From: a virus | Strand: one strand, 5' to 3' | Length of the DNA: 30,368 bases | IMG/VR virus record: IMGVR_UViG_3300019730_000010 | Location: 1 to 30,368 of that record | Shown here: positions 7,857 through 15,463 of the stretch, in pieces | Position numbering within the stretch: the stretch's first letter is position 1 | Layout of the letters: every line of letters begins with the position of its first letter | Position numbers and translations under genes: made by a program | Notes under the pieces: generated by a model | What the model saw: the letters and a program-made list of their open reading frames with translations, nothing else | Told to the model about the DNA's origin: nothing | The model's database searches: none

Positions 7857-8707
7857 TATAACCATCTCCTTTTAAGATTCTTTATTTGTTCAATCGCATT
7901 ATTGTAGTCGCTATTACTAACCGGAACGCCGGTAATAGCCCCATCGCGTTGCGAGTGTAAATCGTCGACATTAAAGCTTCCATCAGCTGTATCTATCATG
8001 GGTGAAAAATGCCTGGCTATATAGTTTACAGAGTTCTCTGTCATCAAATCCTGAACTGAATGTACCTGACCTTCATTCATAAATTCTACACCGAAGATTG
8101 CCATCTTTGAGTAGTTGCCTGCTTCATTAGTAAAGGTTAAAAACAGATCGATAGGAGGTAGTTGATCAACTCTTAAATGACGAAACTGTTCGTCGGCAGC
8201 CAAAGAGTCATCCAAGGAATAGCCCGCGAGTTCTTTTAGTATTCTTTCTCTGAATACAGTAAAGATAATAGTGCCCGCAATCGTGGCGTTACCTCTCGTA
8301 AATCCTTTAGGGGTTGTCCTACCAAGAGTATTAACTCCTTGCTTGTCTCTATATATGGAGTATGACAAAGTCTGGACATTGCCCAGCTCTTTGAAGATTG
8401 ACTTGTTTTCGATATTGTCGCGTACTTTGGAGGCTACATTATTAATCTTGTCTTGCTGTTCATTAAGCGCATAATAGTATTGTGCTTCAGGATTAACACT
8501 GCCTGTTGGTTCAAAAGATGACACGTCATCTCTAATTCCCATTGTCTCACGTTGTCCGGCTAATTGTATAGCTTCTTCATATTGTACGTTTCTGGAATTT
8601 ACTACTGCATAAACCTTTATGTCGGAGCCGGAATATGTCATATCCGGAGTTATAATTGTAACTGGAACTGCCGGGGTTGGAGTCGCCGGAGTTTTTACTG
8701 TTGCCAT
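7856..8707 (-). CDS. Second tail-tube-like protein (paralogue of 8835-9470)
   Basis: I choose ATG 8707 (MATVKTPATPTPAVPV), preceded by GAGGATAGT; a longer open frame to 8764 would start inside the upstream terminator region. After a Thr/Pro-rich N-terminus and an inserted region with possible coiled coil, the protein aligns with the tail tube over most of its C-terminal part: VQTLSYSIYRDKQ versus LQAISYSVTREKG, FTRGNATIAGTIIF versus FARGKRAIAGSLVF, IFGVEFMNEGQ versus FVGVEILNEGG, and IARHFSPM versus ICRGMTPW. The family role is a hexameric ring in or capping the tail tube. It lies behind an intrinsic terminator, so it is probably made at lower level than the main tube protein, which fits a minor tube or tube-baseplate adaptor. 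Its stop overlaps the next gene's start (TAATG). Confidence 0.75.
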   Translation of the reverse strand: MATVKTPATPTPAVPVTIITPDMTYSGSDIKVYAVVNSRNVQYEEAIQLAGQRETMGIRDDVSSFEPTGSVNPEAQYYYALNEQQDKINNVASKVRDNIENKSIFKELGNVQTLSYSIYRDKQGVNTLGRTTPKGFTRGNATIAGTIIFTVFRERILKELAGYSLDDSLAADEQFRHLRVDQLPPIDLFLTFTNEAGNYSKMAIFGVEFMNEGQVHSVQDLMTENSVNYIARHFSPMIDTADGSFNVDDLHSQRDGAITGVPVSNSDYNNAIEQIKNLKRRWL

Positions 8708-8762
8708 ACTATCCTCATTATTTTTAAATACGAAGAAATAGGCGCCATCTTGTGAAGTCAAC

Positions 8763-8803
8763 AAAAAAAAGCCCCTTAAACTGTATAATCAGCAAGGGGC
8801 TTT
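8763..8803 (-). terminator. Intrinsic terminator after the tail tube gene
   Basis: The minus transcript has AAAGCCCCTT, a 16-nt loop, AAGGGGCTTT (perfect 10-bp stem, arms 8794-8803 and 8768-8777), then a T-run (positions 8767-8763 after the stem). It lies 31 bases after the tube stop. It probably ends or reduces transcription after capsid, sheath and tube, giving high expression of those genes over the downstream tail genes. Confidence 0.88.
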
Positions 8804-8834
8804 GTGAAATCGATTTTACTATATTAAAGGTGAA

Positions 8835-9470
8835 TTACTCTACCTGTTGAGGTCCTGTTACTTTAACCCATGGGGTCATTCCTCTACAGATGTAAGTATA
8901 TTGTTCTTCGATCACTAGATCGTCAACTGATATACCGCCACCTTCGTTAAGTATCTCAACGCCAACGAATGACTTTTTCATTGACTGACCATACTCATTT
9001 GCAGCAGAAATATTCACGTCAAATGGTAATATCTGATCAGCGTAAGCAGCTTTGGTCAATTCTCTTTCCTGACCTGCCTTCATGAAATCAAACGCAGCAT
9101 CTGGTTTTTCATCTAATTCTAATCTGTTTTTTGTCGCATAGTCATATCTGATGTCAGATTGTGAGCCGTAAAATTCACTGCCCTTTTCATTATCAGTATC
9201 TTCCATGTGACTTAAAAACGCTTGTTCATCCATAGTCAAAAAGACTAATGAACCTGCGATAGCTCTTTTACCGCGTGCAAAAGCTTTAGGATCAGCAGTA
9301 GCATTCATTACATAAACAGGTCCCTTTTCTCTGGTTACAGAGTAAGAGATAGCTTGTAATGAACCCACTTGTTTTCCACCAATCACTGCAACAATATCAG
9401 CACCGGAAAAGCTATTATAGGCTCCGTGAGCAACCGTGTTACCGAAGTTATTTTGGGTTGTGTTTGCCAT
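8835..9470 (-). CDS. Major tail tube protein
   Basis: 211 residues, ATG 9470 with AGGAG 9 nt upstream. It directly follows the sheath gene, the standard order in contractile-tailed phages, and has the size and beta-rich character of tube proteins (SGADIVAVIGGKQVGSLQAI near residues 21-40, then SVTREKGPVYV). Conserved-looking blocks FARGKRAIAGSLVF and FVGVEILNEGGGISVDDL are shared with its downstream paralogue. It forms stacked hexameric rings inside the sheath through which DNA passes. A strong terminator follows the stop, consistent with a high-output transcript ending here. Confidence 0.88.
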   Translation of the reverse strand: MANTTQNNFGNTVAHGAYNSFSGADIVAVIGGKQVGSLQAISYSVTREKGPVYVMNATADPKAFARGKRAIAGSLVFLTMDEQAFLSHMEDTDNEKGSEFYGSQSDIRYDYATKNRLELDEKPDAAFDFMKAGQERELTKAAYADQILPFDVNISAANEYGQSMKKSFVGVEILNEGGGISVDDLVIEEQYTYICRGMTPWVKVTGPQQVE

Positions 9471-9473
9471 TTA

Positions 9474-9485
9474 GGGAATCTCCTT
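9474..9485 (-). promoter_or_regulatory. Extended ribosome binding site (shared motif)
   Basis: AAGGAGATTCCC followed by TAA and the ATG at 9470; AGGAG-to-ATG spacing 9 nt. It sits in the 21-base gap between sheath stop and tube start. Confidence 0.85.
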
Positions 9486-9491
9486 GTTAAA

Positions 9492-11990
9492 TTATTTGCT
9501 TAATGAAAGGTAGATTGTGAGTCTTTGAAGTTCGCCAGCTGTTACGAGAGTTAATTCCATAACTGCTGTGCCTTGAATTCTCATTGCTTGTGTCTGTCTA
9601 ACTCTAGCCTGACCTCTGATGATGTACTGATTTTCAGGAGACTGTAGGTCTTTGAGTCTGTTATTTACCTGATCTTCTAAAGCTTGAAGTATTGGCTGAG
9701 AAGTGATACCACCAATGTAAGGTTCAGCAATTGTTCTAACTACGTCAAGGACAGTACTTGAGATTCTACATGTTGAACGTCTGTTGTAATCTGAAGTTGC
9801 CAAAGCAGCAGTAGGAGCGTCCATTACTTTTACAGAAGCGTCAATAGTGCTACCAAAAGCAATGTATTTTTTACCAACTAAAGCGTCGAGATGTTTTTTA
9901 GCTAGAGAGAATGGAAGAGACACATTTGATTTAAGTTTTTTATTTGTTGCAGGAACATTTGCTTCACGCGCCATAATTGTTGCACCATAAACAGCGTTAG
10001 CAGGAGTGTAGTAACCAGTAGATGTTCCATCATAAGCAGTTCTTATTGTTAATCCAGTAGATACAACATCAATATATCTACCAATATCAACTTTATCATT
10101 TCTGTATAATGTAGCAGTACCGCCAGCTAAACCATTTGAAGTTCTGAAGAAACCTTCAATATGACCAGCTGAACCAGCCATCCATTTGTTTCCTAAAAGA
10201 CCAGTACCGGAAACTGTAATTGCGCCAGCAGCGTTTGTTGTAGGAACTTTACCTAACCACTGGAAGATGCCAGCTTTTGAGAAGTTTGCAGGAGATTTAA
10301 CACTAATTACACCAGAAGCTTCATTGTCATTAGTTGATAAACCATCTAAATAACTAGCTAACTGGTGACCGAAGTTAAGTTCGTACCATGCGATATCTTC
10401 ATCAGATGAACCAAGAGCATCATAGGCAGTTTTAGTTGTTGTAGCAATAGCAGTAGCGATAGAATATTTACCATCTAACCATGCAGCAGCCTGATGACCT
10501 TCAAGACCTAATTCGTAAGGGGTAGGTAATTCGTCAGCAGTAATGTCAGTAGAAGCAGTTCTTGCATTTATAAAAGCATAGTATAATGTGCCGTTATTTT
10601 CGAACTCATATCCTTGACCTAACCAGTCGCCTGTAGGCTGAACATATGTTCCTTGACCGGCATAGTATTGACCTTCATTATCAACAATGTTCTTTTCATC
10701 AAGATAAACATCCATTGGAATAACCATATCAACTTTAGCAGCTTCCAATTCCCAGTAAGCTCTTGCATAAGCTTGATACTTCTGGTTCAATGTCATTGAA
10801 AGACCAGTTTCAGCTTCGATACCTTTAGCAACAATCTGAATAACCATGTCAGTACCAGTACCAGCCCATGTGAAATCAGCTTCAGTAATAGTACCAGAAG
10901 AGTACGATAATTTCTTTGACAAGTGCATTGTTCTGGTAGCGCCTTCGTCAGTAACGTGAGATACTAAATAAGTACCGTTGTTACCTGATTGAGCTACAGA
11001 AGTAATGTTAACAACCATACCTGCACTAAATTTGTCAGCATCAGCTAAAGCTGTAACAGTTGTTCCACCAGCAGCAAAGTTACCACCAGTTACAACAGTT
11101 TGATTCTGTGTTAAATAAACAGGCTGAATAACGCCATCAGTAGGACCGTTTGCAAAGTTAGAAACAGACTGTTCCATTGTACCATTGGCAATACCGGTTA
11201 ATTCTTCTACAGTTACATCATTAGTAGCAATATTTGTAACTCTGTAGATACCATCATTTGCAGTTTCAGTAGCAGAAGTGATAGCCAATAATTGACCAAT
11301 GTGATAATCAGTGCCGTCAGTAACTGTAACTACATTAGTGGCGTCTGTTAAAGTTTTGCCAGTTTCGGCAGTGCCATAAGTAGCAGCTGTAGCGGCAGTT
11401 TTACCTGTAAAATCTTTTAAGGCAGCAAGAGTTGGAGAGCTTGCCCAATCGTTGCCTGAAGCGCCGATTGTAATTGACTGAGTAGCAGCCAAAGTAGTTG
11501 TGTTACCATATACAAGAGCAACTCCTGTATCAGTATCAACAACGCCGTCTGTCAATTCGTAAACGATAGAGCCTGTAGCTGCATCGTAAATTATTAAGTT
11601 CTCAGTTACACCAGCTTCCTGGCTATTATTAGTATAGAACAGTTGGTATTTTGTGCCTGCTGTAGCAGAGGCTTCGTTAACAACAACTGTATAACCGTTG
11701 ATAAAGTCTACGGCAACAGGAGATGAACCCACTCTGTAAAGAGCAACATATTGTGCACCAGATTCCAGCGCTTCATACATGCCTTTTAAAAGTGTGCCCG
11801 TTTTAGCATTAGTAGGATCGAATGCAGTTTCTGCAAGAGAAGTATCCGTTACTAAATATAAACCTGTTGGACCTGCTGGAGCTGTACCAATAACTAATGT
11901 AACATCACCAGGAACAGATTCGATTACTCGAAGATTTCCGTCTTCTTTGATCACGTACTGTCCAGGTAGATTATTAAATGTTGATAACAT
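9492..11990 (-). CDS. Tail sheath protein (832 aa)
   Basis: The N-terminus (PGQYVIKEDGNLRVIESVPGDVTLVIGTAPAG is split across residues 9-40) and the C-terminal block (SDYNRRSTCRISSTVLDVVR, then ENQYIIRGQARVRQT and a final strand-rich end) are typical of contractile sheath proteins. The sheath polymerises around the tube and contracts to drive injection. It is longer than T4 gp18 (659 aa). The extra length includes two similar beta modules at about residues 218-265 and 298-360, each with a run like VNITSVAQSGNNGTYLVSHV or LAITSATETANDGIYRVTNI, which may be surface-exposed insertions. The start at ATG 11990 is supported by AGGAG 9 nt upstream. It precedes the tube gene by 21 bases. Identification is strong; the role of the insert modules is inferred. 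Confidence 0.93.
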   Translation of the reverse strand: MLSTFNNLPGQYVIKEDGNLRVIESVPGDVTLVIGTAPAGPTGLYLVTDTSLAETAFDPTNAKTGTLLKGMYEALESGAQYVALYRVGSSPVAVDFINGYTVVVNEASATAGTKYQLFYTNNSQEAGVTENLIIYDAATGSIVYELTDGVVDTDTGVALVYGNTTTLAATQSITIGASGNDWASSPTLAALKDFTGKTAATAATYGTAETGKTLTDATNVVTVTDGTDYHIGQLLAITSATETANDGIYRVTNIATNDVTVEELTGIANGTMEQSVSNFANGPTDGVIQPVYLTQNQTVVTGGNFAAGGTTVTALADADKFSAGMVVNITSVAQSGNNGTYLVSHVTDEGATRTMHLSKKLSYSSGTITEADFTWAGTGTDMVIQIVAKGIEAETGLSMTLNQKYQAYARAYWELEAAKVDMVIPMDVYLDEKNIVDNEGQYYAGQGTYVQPTGDWLGQGYEFENNGTLYYAFINARTASTDITADELPTPYELGLEGHQAAAWLDGKYSIATAIATTTKTAYDALGSSDEDIAWYELNFGHQLASYLDGLSTNDNEASGVISVKSPANFSKAGIFQWLGKVPTTNAAGAITVSGTGLLGNKWMAGSAGHIEGFFRTSNGLAGGTATLYRNDKVDIGRYIDVVSTGLTIRTAYDGTSTGYYTPANAVYGATIMAREANVPATNKKLKSNVSLPFSLAKKHLDALVGKKYIAFGSTIDASVKVMDAPTAALATSDYNRRSTCRISSTVLDVVRTIAEPYIGGITSQPILQALEDQVNNRLKDLQSPENQYIIRGQARVRQTQAMRIQGTAVMELTLVTAGELQRLTIYLSLSK

Positions 11991-11994
11991 ATTT

Positions 11995-12018
11995 GGAATC
12001 TCCTTTGATTTGAGGTTT
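11995..12018 (-). promoter_or_regulatory. Sheath leader, identical to capsid leader over 24 nt
   Basis: The minus-strand leader AAACCTCAAATC followed by AAAGGAGATTCC is base-for-base the same as at 16746-16769 before the major capsid gene. It contains the SD and the start of the spacer. AGGAG-to-ATG spacing is 9 nt in both. Confidence 0.9.
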
Positions 12019-12050
12019 AGAGTTTATTTCTTAAAAGGGGTGTTTTATTT

Positions 12051-12737
12051 TTAATACGTGGTTAATTGGATTAGCATATCTTCTAGTGTTTTTTCATACA
12101 CTAGTTTTACTTTTGTAGTTTTAACCATGTATGTAATCGGGCAGCCATACCATGTATGATTTTCTCTTTCCCGGAATACATCACTGGCTCGCTTTATAAA
12201 GCGCAACTCATTGAGTCCTTTTAGCTTGAATATTTTAGTGTAAGTTTCTATAAGATCTTCAAACTTGTCAGCAGCTCGATCAGCATCTCTGTAGTTCTTT
12301 GACCATGAGGTAAATGTGATTATGTTTTCGAATGGTTTGGTATATACTAATACTGAATAGCCTGGGTAGTTTGAATCTTCAAGGATATCTCTGAGCATCC
12401 ATCTGGGGTCTTTGATACCTTGAGCGCCGGCGGCATATTCTCTATTATCTATTTCATAGCGTAAACTGTTAGATTCATCTTCACCAGGTATTTGATCAAC
12501 GAATTCTGCATTAAAAGAGAAGTCTTTAAATTCGCCCGTTTTTTCCTGGTATCCTTTTAAGAAATCAAACATATCATCTATAAATTCAGTCTTATCATAA
12601 CCCTTTATTTCATCAGCAACTCTAACAGGAAGTGGATCATAGCCATCAGGAACACTATAGCCGCCCAGCGATTCTGCGGTACTTATAATAAGAGTGCTTA
12701 TATTTGGATCTTTTGTTTGTGGTTTGAAAAAAGGCAT
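12051..12737 (-). CDS. Probable tail terminator / neck protein
   Basis: 228 residues; ATG 12737 overlaps the upstream stop as TAATG. It lies just before the sheath gene, where myophages commonly encode the tail terminator or the last head-tail joining protein. The sequence is mixed alpha/beta with several aromatic strands (PGYSVLVYTKPFENIITFTS, then a helix DADRAADKFEDLIETYTKIF), a layout compatible with tail-terminator proteins that cap the tube and join it to the head. No definitive motif is visible. Alternatives are a sheath terminator or a connector stopper. Confidence 0.5.
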   Translation of the reverse strand: MPFFKPQTKDPNISTLIISTAESLGGYSVPDGYDPLPVRVADEIKGYDKTEFIDDMFDFLKGYQEKTGEFKDFSFNAEFVDQIPGEDESNSLRYEIDNREYAAGAQGIKDPRWMLRDILEDSNYPGYSVLVYTKPFENIITFTSWSKNYRDADRAADKFEDLIETYTKIFKLKGLNELRFIKRASDVFRERENHTWYGCPITYMVKTTKVKLVYEKTLEDMLIQLTTY

Positions 12738-13276
12738 TATTTCTGGTCCTCGACTAGTGCAGCGTAATATTCAATTCTTCCGTTATCTGCACGTTTGGGA
12801 TATACTTTAGTTATAGTTACTTCGGATTCAACCGTGACAGGAGAGGTAGGATTGCCATCGTCATCTGTGTTTACGAAAATGATTACATCCTGTTCTTTAA
12901 TAGGGTCTTTGTAACTGAAGAAGCATACGTCACGAGTAGGTACTTGTTTCCCAAACTCGGAAGTTTTCTCATCCATTATCATTCTGGAGGCTGGTCTGAA
13001 CTGGGTTCTGATCAAAGACTCGTCACATAAATAACCAGTCCTTGTGGTATTCGGTCCACGATCTTCGTGTTTGCCTTCGCCGGTAACCTTATAGGTATAT
13101 GGCGATTTGATGGGCATCCCATCTGTGTCTCTGACAATCTTTTGAAGAACAACAATTGTGCCTCGGGGTCTTTCTAAATCATTCCCGTATAGCATTTCAT
13201 GAAAAGTGGTTCTTAAATCAACATCGGTAACAGTAGTAAAACTTGAGGCACTTGCTGTATAATCTGGATATGGCAT
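12737..13276 (-). CDS. Probable head-tail connector (head-completion) protein
   Basis: 179 residues; ATG 13276 with TAAGGAG at good spacing. It is beta-rich, with a charged loop region (KVTGEGKHEDRGPNTTRTGY) and a strand-rich C-terminus (SPVTVESEVTITKVYPKR). It is coupled at its stop to the probable tail-terminator gene. Its place between capsid and sheath and its beta-barrel-like character fit a head-closure or stopper protein, but I recognise no specific family. Confidence 0.45.
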   Translation of the reverse strand: MPYPDYTASASSFTTVTDVDLRTTFHEMLYGNDLERPRGTIVVLQKIVRDTDGMPIKSPYTYKVTGEGKHEDRGPNTTRTGYLCDESLIRTQFRPASRMIMDEKTSEFGKQVPTRDVCFFSYKDPIKEQDVIIFVNTDDDGNPTSPVTVESEVTITKVYPKRADNGRIEYYAALVEDQK

Positions 13277-13286
13277 ACAATACTCC

Positions 13287-14681
13287 TTATAAAGGTTGAC
13301 TTATATTTTCCCAGGAATCAGTGCCTTCATTCCATGCCATAGGAGAAGTATCCCATGAGTGTCGCATACGTGTACCATCTTGTACTTTTGTATTAAGTCC
13401 TGGTCTGGCATAGCCTGATCTCCACATTCTGCCTATATCATTAGTCGTAGTATTTCTACGGAAGAATGGGGTACCGGCGCCAAAATTGAGGTATGCGTCA
13501 AATGACTGCTTAAATTCGCGGGCTTCCTTAATAAGAGAATTATATAACTGAACCTTGGTTTTATTAGAAACTGCCAAGGAGAATTCTGCTAACTGTTTAT
13601 TGATATAATCGCTTATACCAAAATTGTAATTATTCATTAGTACATTCTCAATTGCTGTGTACATGGCATATTTGCCGCGCATAATCAACTGAGAAGAAGC
13701 GGGGATATTCCCGGCAAGTTTTGACATCTTCTGATCAGCTTCTATTGAAGCATAGTGAATCATAATAGCCAGATTAACATCTGTAACCTGTGTGAGAACT
13801 GTACCTGCTTTTAATCTTATCAACTTCGTAGAAGTGTAATAAGGAGAGATTGCACTGATATACGTAAATGTATAGTCTTCTGTTAAAGTCTCTGTAGCAC
13901 CAGTATCAGTTATTGATTGATCGATAACCACTTCATATATGCTGTTTGATGTTGTACCTGAATCTGTCAATGTAATGGTAAGAACTCTGTTATTTACCAC
14001 GGTAACATTGTAATCTGTAGTATCAACCAGCTCGGTTGGAGGATAGTCACTGAATAGATCATATCTATTAACTGTTACCTTTGAAGACGGGGCAGCTTCC
14101 AGATCCATACTGAAAGTTACTTTAATAACCTGTCCTGAGTTTAAGAATGAATCCGCAGTAGGAGAGGTTTTTGTGACACGAAAGTTAGCCGTAGTACTCG
14201 TACTTCCATATTGTAGATCGGTGCCGACTATGGTAGTCAGTCCTTGAGCTACATCTGGCAGAGGTTCCATTACATTAGTATCCTCTGCCGCAGTAGTAAA
14301 AGTAAAATACTTTATCACACCAAGGGTACTTCCATCACTGGTAGCCGCAACTGCACTACTGATATTTACTGTATATTCAGTATTCCCTTCATAAGGATCA
14401 TCAGGAGTAAAAGTTACATCTGCACCACTGACAGTAATCTGACCGCTTACAACACCTGTGAATTCATCAGTAAAGAAATCATCACTGGAGAATATGCCGC
14501 CCGGCTGGGGCAGTCCATTCTCAACCTGAATAATGTTCGTCTTTTTCGAGGTCACAGTCACAGATGACTGGTCTACGGAAGCTGGATCAATTGCTTCATT
14601 GTAAGTAATCACAATAGGAGCATTCCAGACGACATTGTTGGCACCTTGAGCGGGTACAGTTGTTGGTGTGGTTAGTGGCAT
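13287..14681 (-). CDS. Ig-like domain protein with connector-type C-terminus
   Basis: 464 residues, ATG 14681 overlapping the previous stop as TAATG. Residues about 1-132 form a bacterial Ig-like domain of the SbsA/Big_5 type (PAQGANNVVWNAPIVITYNE, ending YTVNISSAVAA then KYFTFTTA). A second, more divergent Ig-like domain spans about 165-277 (GQVIKVTFSMDLEA to DYTFTYIS). The remainder (283-464) is helical and ends in a basic, aromatic tail (RRNTTTNDIGRMWRSGYARP). Such Ig-like domains on phage virions are often surface-exposed and may bind carbohydrate or host material. The C-terminal half, given the neighbours, is probably the part built into the neck or connector. The domain call is good; the structural role is inferred. 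Confidence 0.6.
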   Translation of the reverse strand: MPLTTPTTVPAQGANNVVWNAPIVITYNEAIDPASVDQSSVTVTSKKTNIIQVENGLPQPGGIFSSDDFFTDEFTGVVSGQITVSGADVTFTPDDPYEGNTEYTVNISSAVAATSDGSTLGVIKYFTFTTAAEDTNVMEPLPDVAQGLTTIVGTDLQYGSTSTTANFRVTKTSPTADSFLNSGQVIKVTFSMDLEAAPSSKVTVNRYDLFSDYPPTELVDTTDYNVTVVNNRVLTITLTDSGTTSNSIYEVVIDQSITDTGATETLTEDYTFTYISAISPYYTSTKLIRLKAGTVLTQVTDVNLAIMIHYASIEADQKMSKLAGNIPASSQLIMRGKYAMYTAIENVLMNNYNFGISDYINKQLAEFSLAVSNKTKVQLYNSLIKEAREFKQSFDAYLNFGAGTPFFRRNTTTNDIGRMWRSGYARPGLNTKVQDGTRMRHSWDTSPMAWNEGTDSWENISQPL

Positions 14682-15307
14682 TATCTAGCAGCCTTAAGTA
14701 AGTTTTCAGGAGTGATTTCGCCTAACTCTGCTTCTTCAACCATGAAGCCGTTTGACTCTTGGATAGCTTTTATTCTGTCTTCACATATCATGATAACAGA
14801 TTTTCTTACTTCTTCTTTGCTTTGTTCAACTTCAATCATTTTGTGCAAATAAGCCGCATCGTTAATACCATACTGCAATTCGCCTTTATCAGTAAGTCCT
14901 GCAAGTCCAATGACTGGTCTCAATTTCTTCACTGGTAACTGAAGTGTTTTTTCAATTTCTTCAATGATCGGGTCAATTTCTTTAACTACTTCTTCGACCA
15001 CTTCTGGTTCACTTTGAACCACATCTTCTTTTACTGGTTCAATTGCTGGAGCTTCTTCAACAGGCTTTTCAACTTTAGGATTGATAGCCGCTTCTAAGCC
15101 TTTGAGATTATTGCAGGTGATCACTCTTGTGCGTAAACATGCATTGTGAATACGTATTAAGTTTTCTTTTGAAGTTGTTTCGAGATCGACTTCTAATGAA
15201 GGATTTTCAGCATTAAGATGGATAGTCCCATCATTAGTAAACCAGTATGGGTGATATACTGGTGGGTTGGTGTTTCTAATTGTGTTGAGTGTTATTCTTG
15301 CTTTCAT
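14681..15307 (-). CDS. Uncharacterised virion-module protein with acidic linker
   Basis: 208 residues, ATG 15307 with GGAAGGGAAA upstream. The N-terminal part (about 1-77) contains aromatic and beta segments (NPPVYHPYWFTNDGTIHLN). It is followed by a Pro/Glu/Val-rich acidic linker (about 78-120) and a C-terminal helical domain (about 125-208) ending TPENLLKAAR. I do not recognise a family. It is the first gene after the tRNA and is translationally coupled to the Ig-domain gene. The linker between two small domains suggests an adaptor-like protein in the neck region, but this is inference. Confidence 0.5.
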   Translation of the reverse strand: MKARITLNTIRNTNPPVYHPYWFTNDGTIHLNAENPSLEVDLETTSKENLIRIHNACLRTRVITCNNLKGLEAAINPKVEKPVEEAPAIEPVKEDVVQSEPEVVEEVVKEIDPIIEEIEKTLQLPVKKLRPVIGLAGLTDKGELQYGINDAAYLHKMIEVEQSKEEVRKSVIMICEDRIKAIQESNGFMVEEAELGEITPENLLKAAR

Positions 15308-15348
15308 AATAGGGTTTCCCTTCCTTTTTTATTATGGTTGTTTAAGTG

Positions 15349-15422
15349 TCGGAATAGCTGGATTTGAACCAACGATCTTATGCTCCCAAAGCATACGCGT
15401 TACCGGGCTACGCTATATTCCG
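15349..15422 (-). tRNA. tRNA-Pro (anticodon UGG)
   Basis: A complete 74-nt cloverleaf: acceptor CGGAATA/TATTCCG (7 bp, C1-G72), D-stem GCGT/ACGC with GG in the loop, anticodon stem TATGC/GCATA, loop TTTGGGA (anticodon TGG), variable loop AGATC, T-stem GTTGG/CCAGC, T-loop TTCAAAT, discriminator A. All stems pair, with one G-U in the T-stem. CCA is not encoded (CAC follows), so the end is added after transcription. C1-G72, A73 and the GG of the anticodon match known bacterial tRNA-Pro identity elements. It lies in the sense direction 41 bases past the capsid stop and is probably cut out of the structural transcript by host RNase P and 3' nucleases. It should read CCA and, depending on U34 modification, CCG and CCU. 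Confidence 0.97.
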
Positions 15423-15428
15423 ATAAAC

Positions 15429-15449
15429 AGGGGAGAACAGGTCTCCCCT
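15429..15449 (-). promoter_or_regulatory. 8-bp hairpin between capsid stop and tRNA
   Basis: AGGGGAGA, loop CCTGT, TCTCCCCT in the minus transcript. It is perfect and GC-rich, starts about 15 nt after the capsid stop and ends 6 nt before the tRNA. GTTTATC follows rather than a clear U-run, so it is at best a weak terminator. A 3'-end-protecting or processing hairpin for the capsid mRNA fits better. Confidence 0.6.
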
Positions 15450-15463
15450 TATATTACAGTTGA

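Noticed and set aside
8708-8764. N-terminal extension of the second tube-like gene and a possible promoter (TTGACT at about 8760)
   Set aside because: The extension would start at the terminator's T-run without an SD, while ATG 8707 has a good one. The TTGACT has no convincing -10 box at 16-18 nt, so I do not call a promoter.
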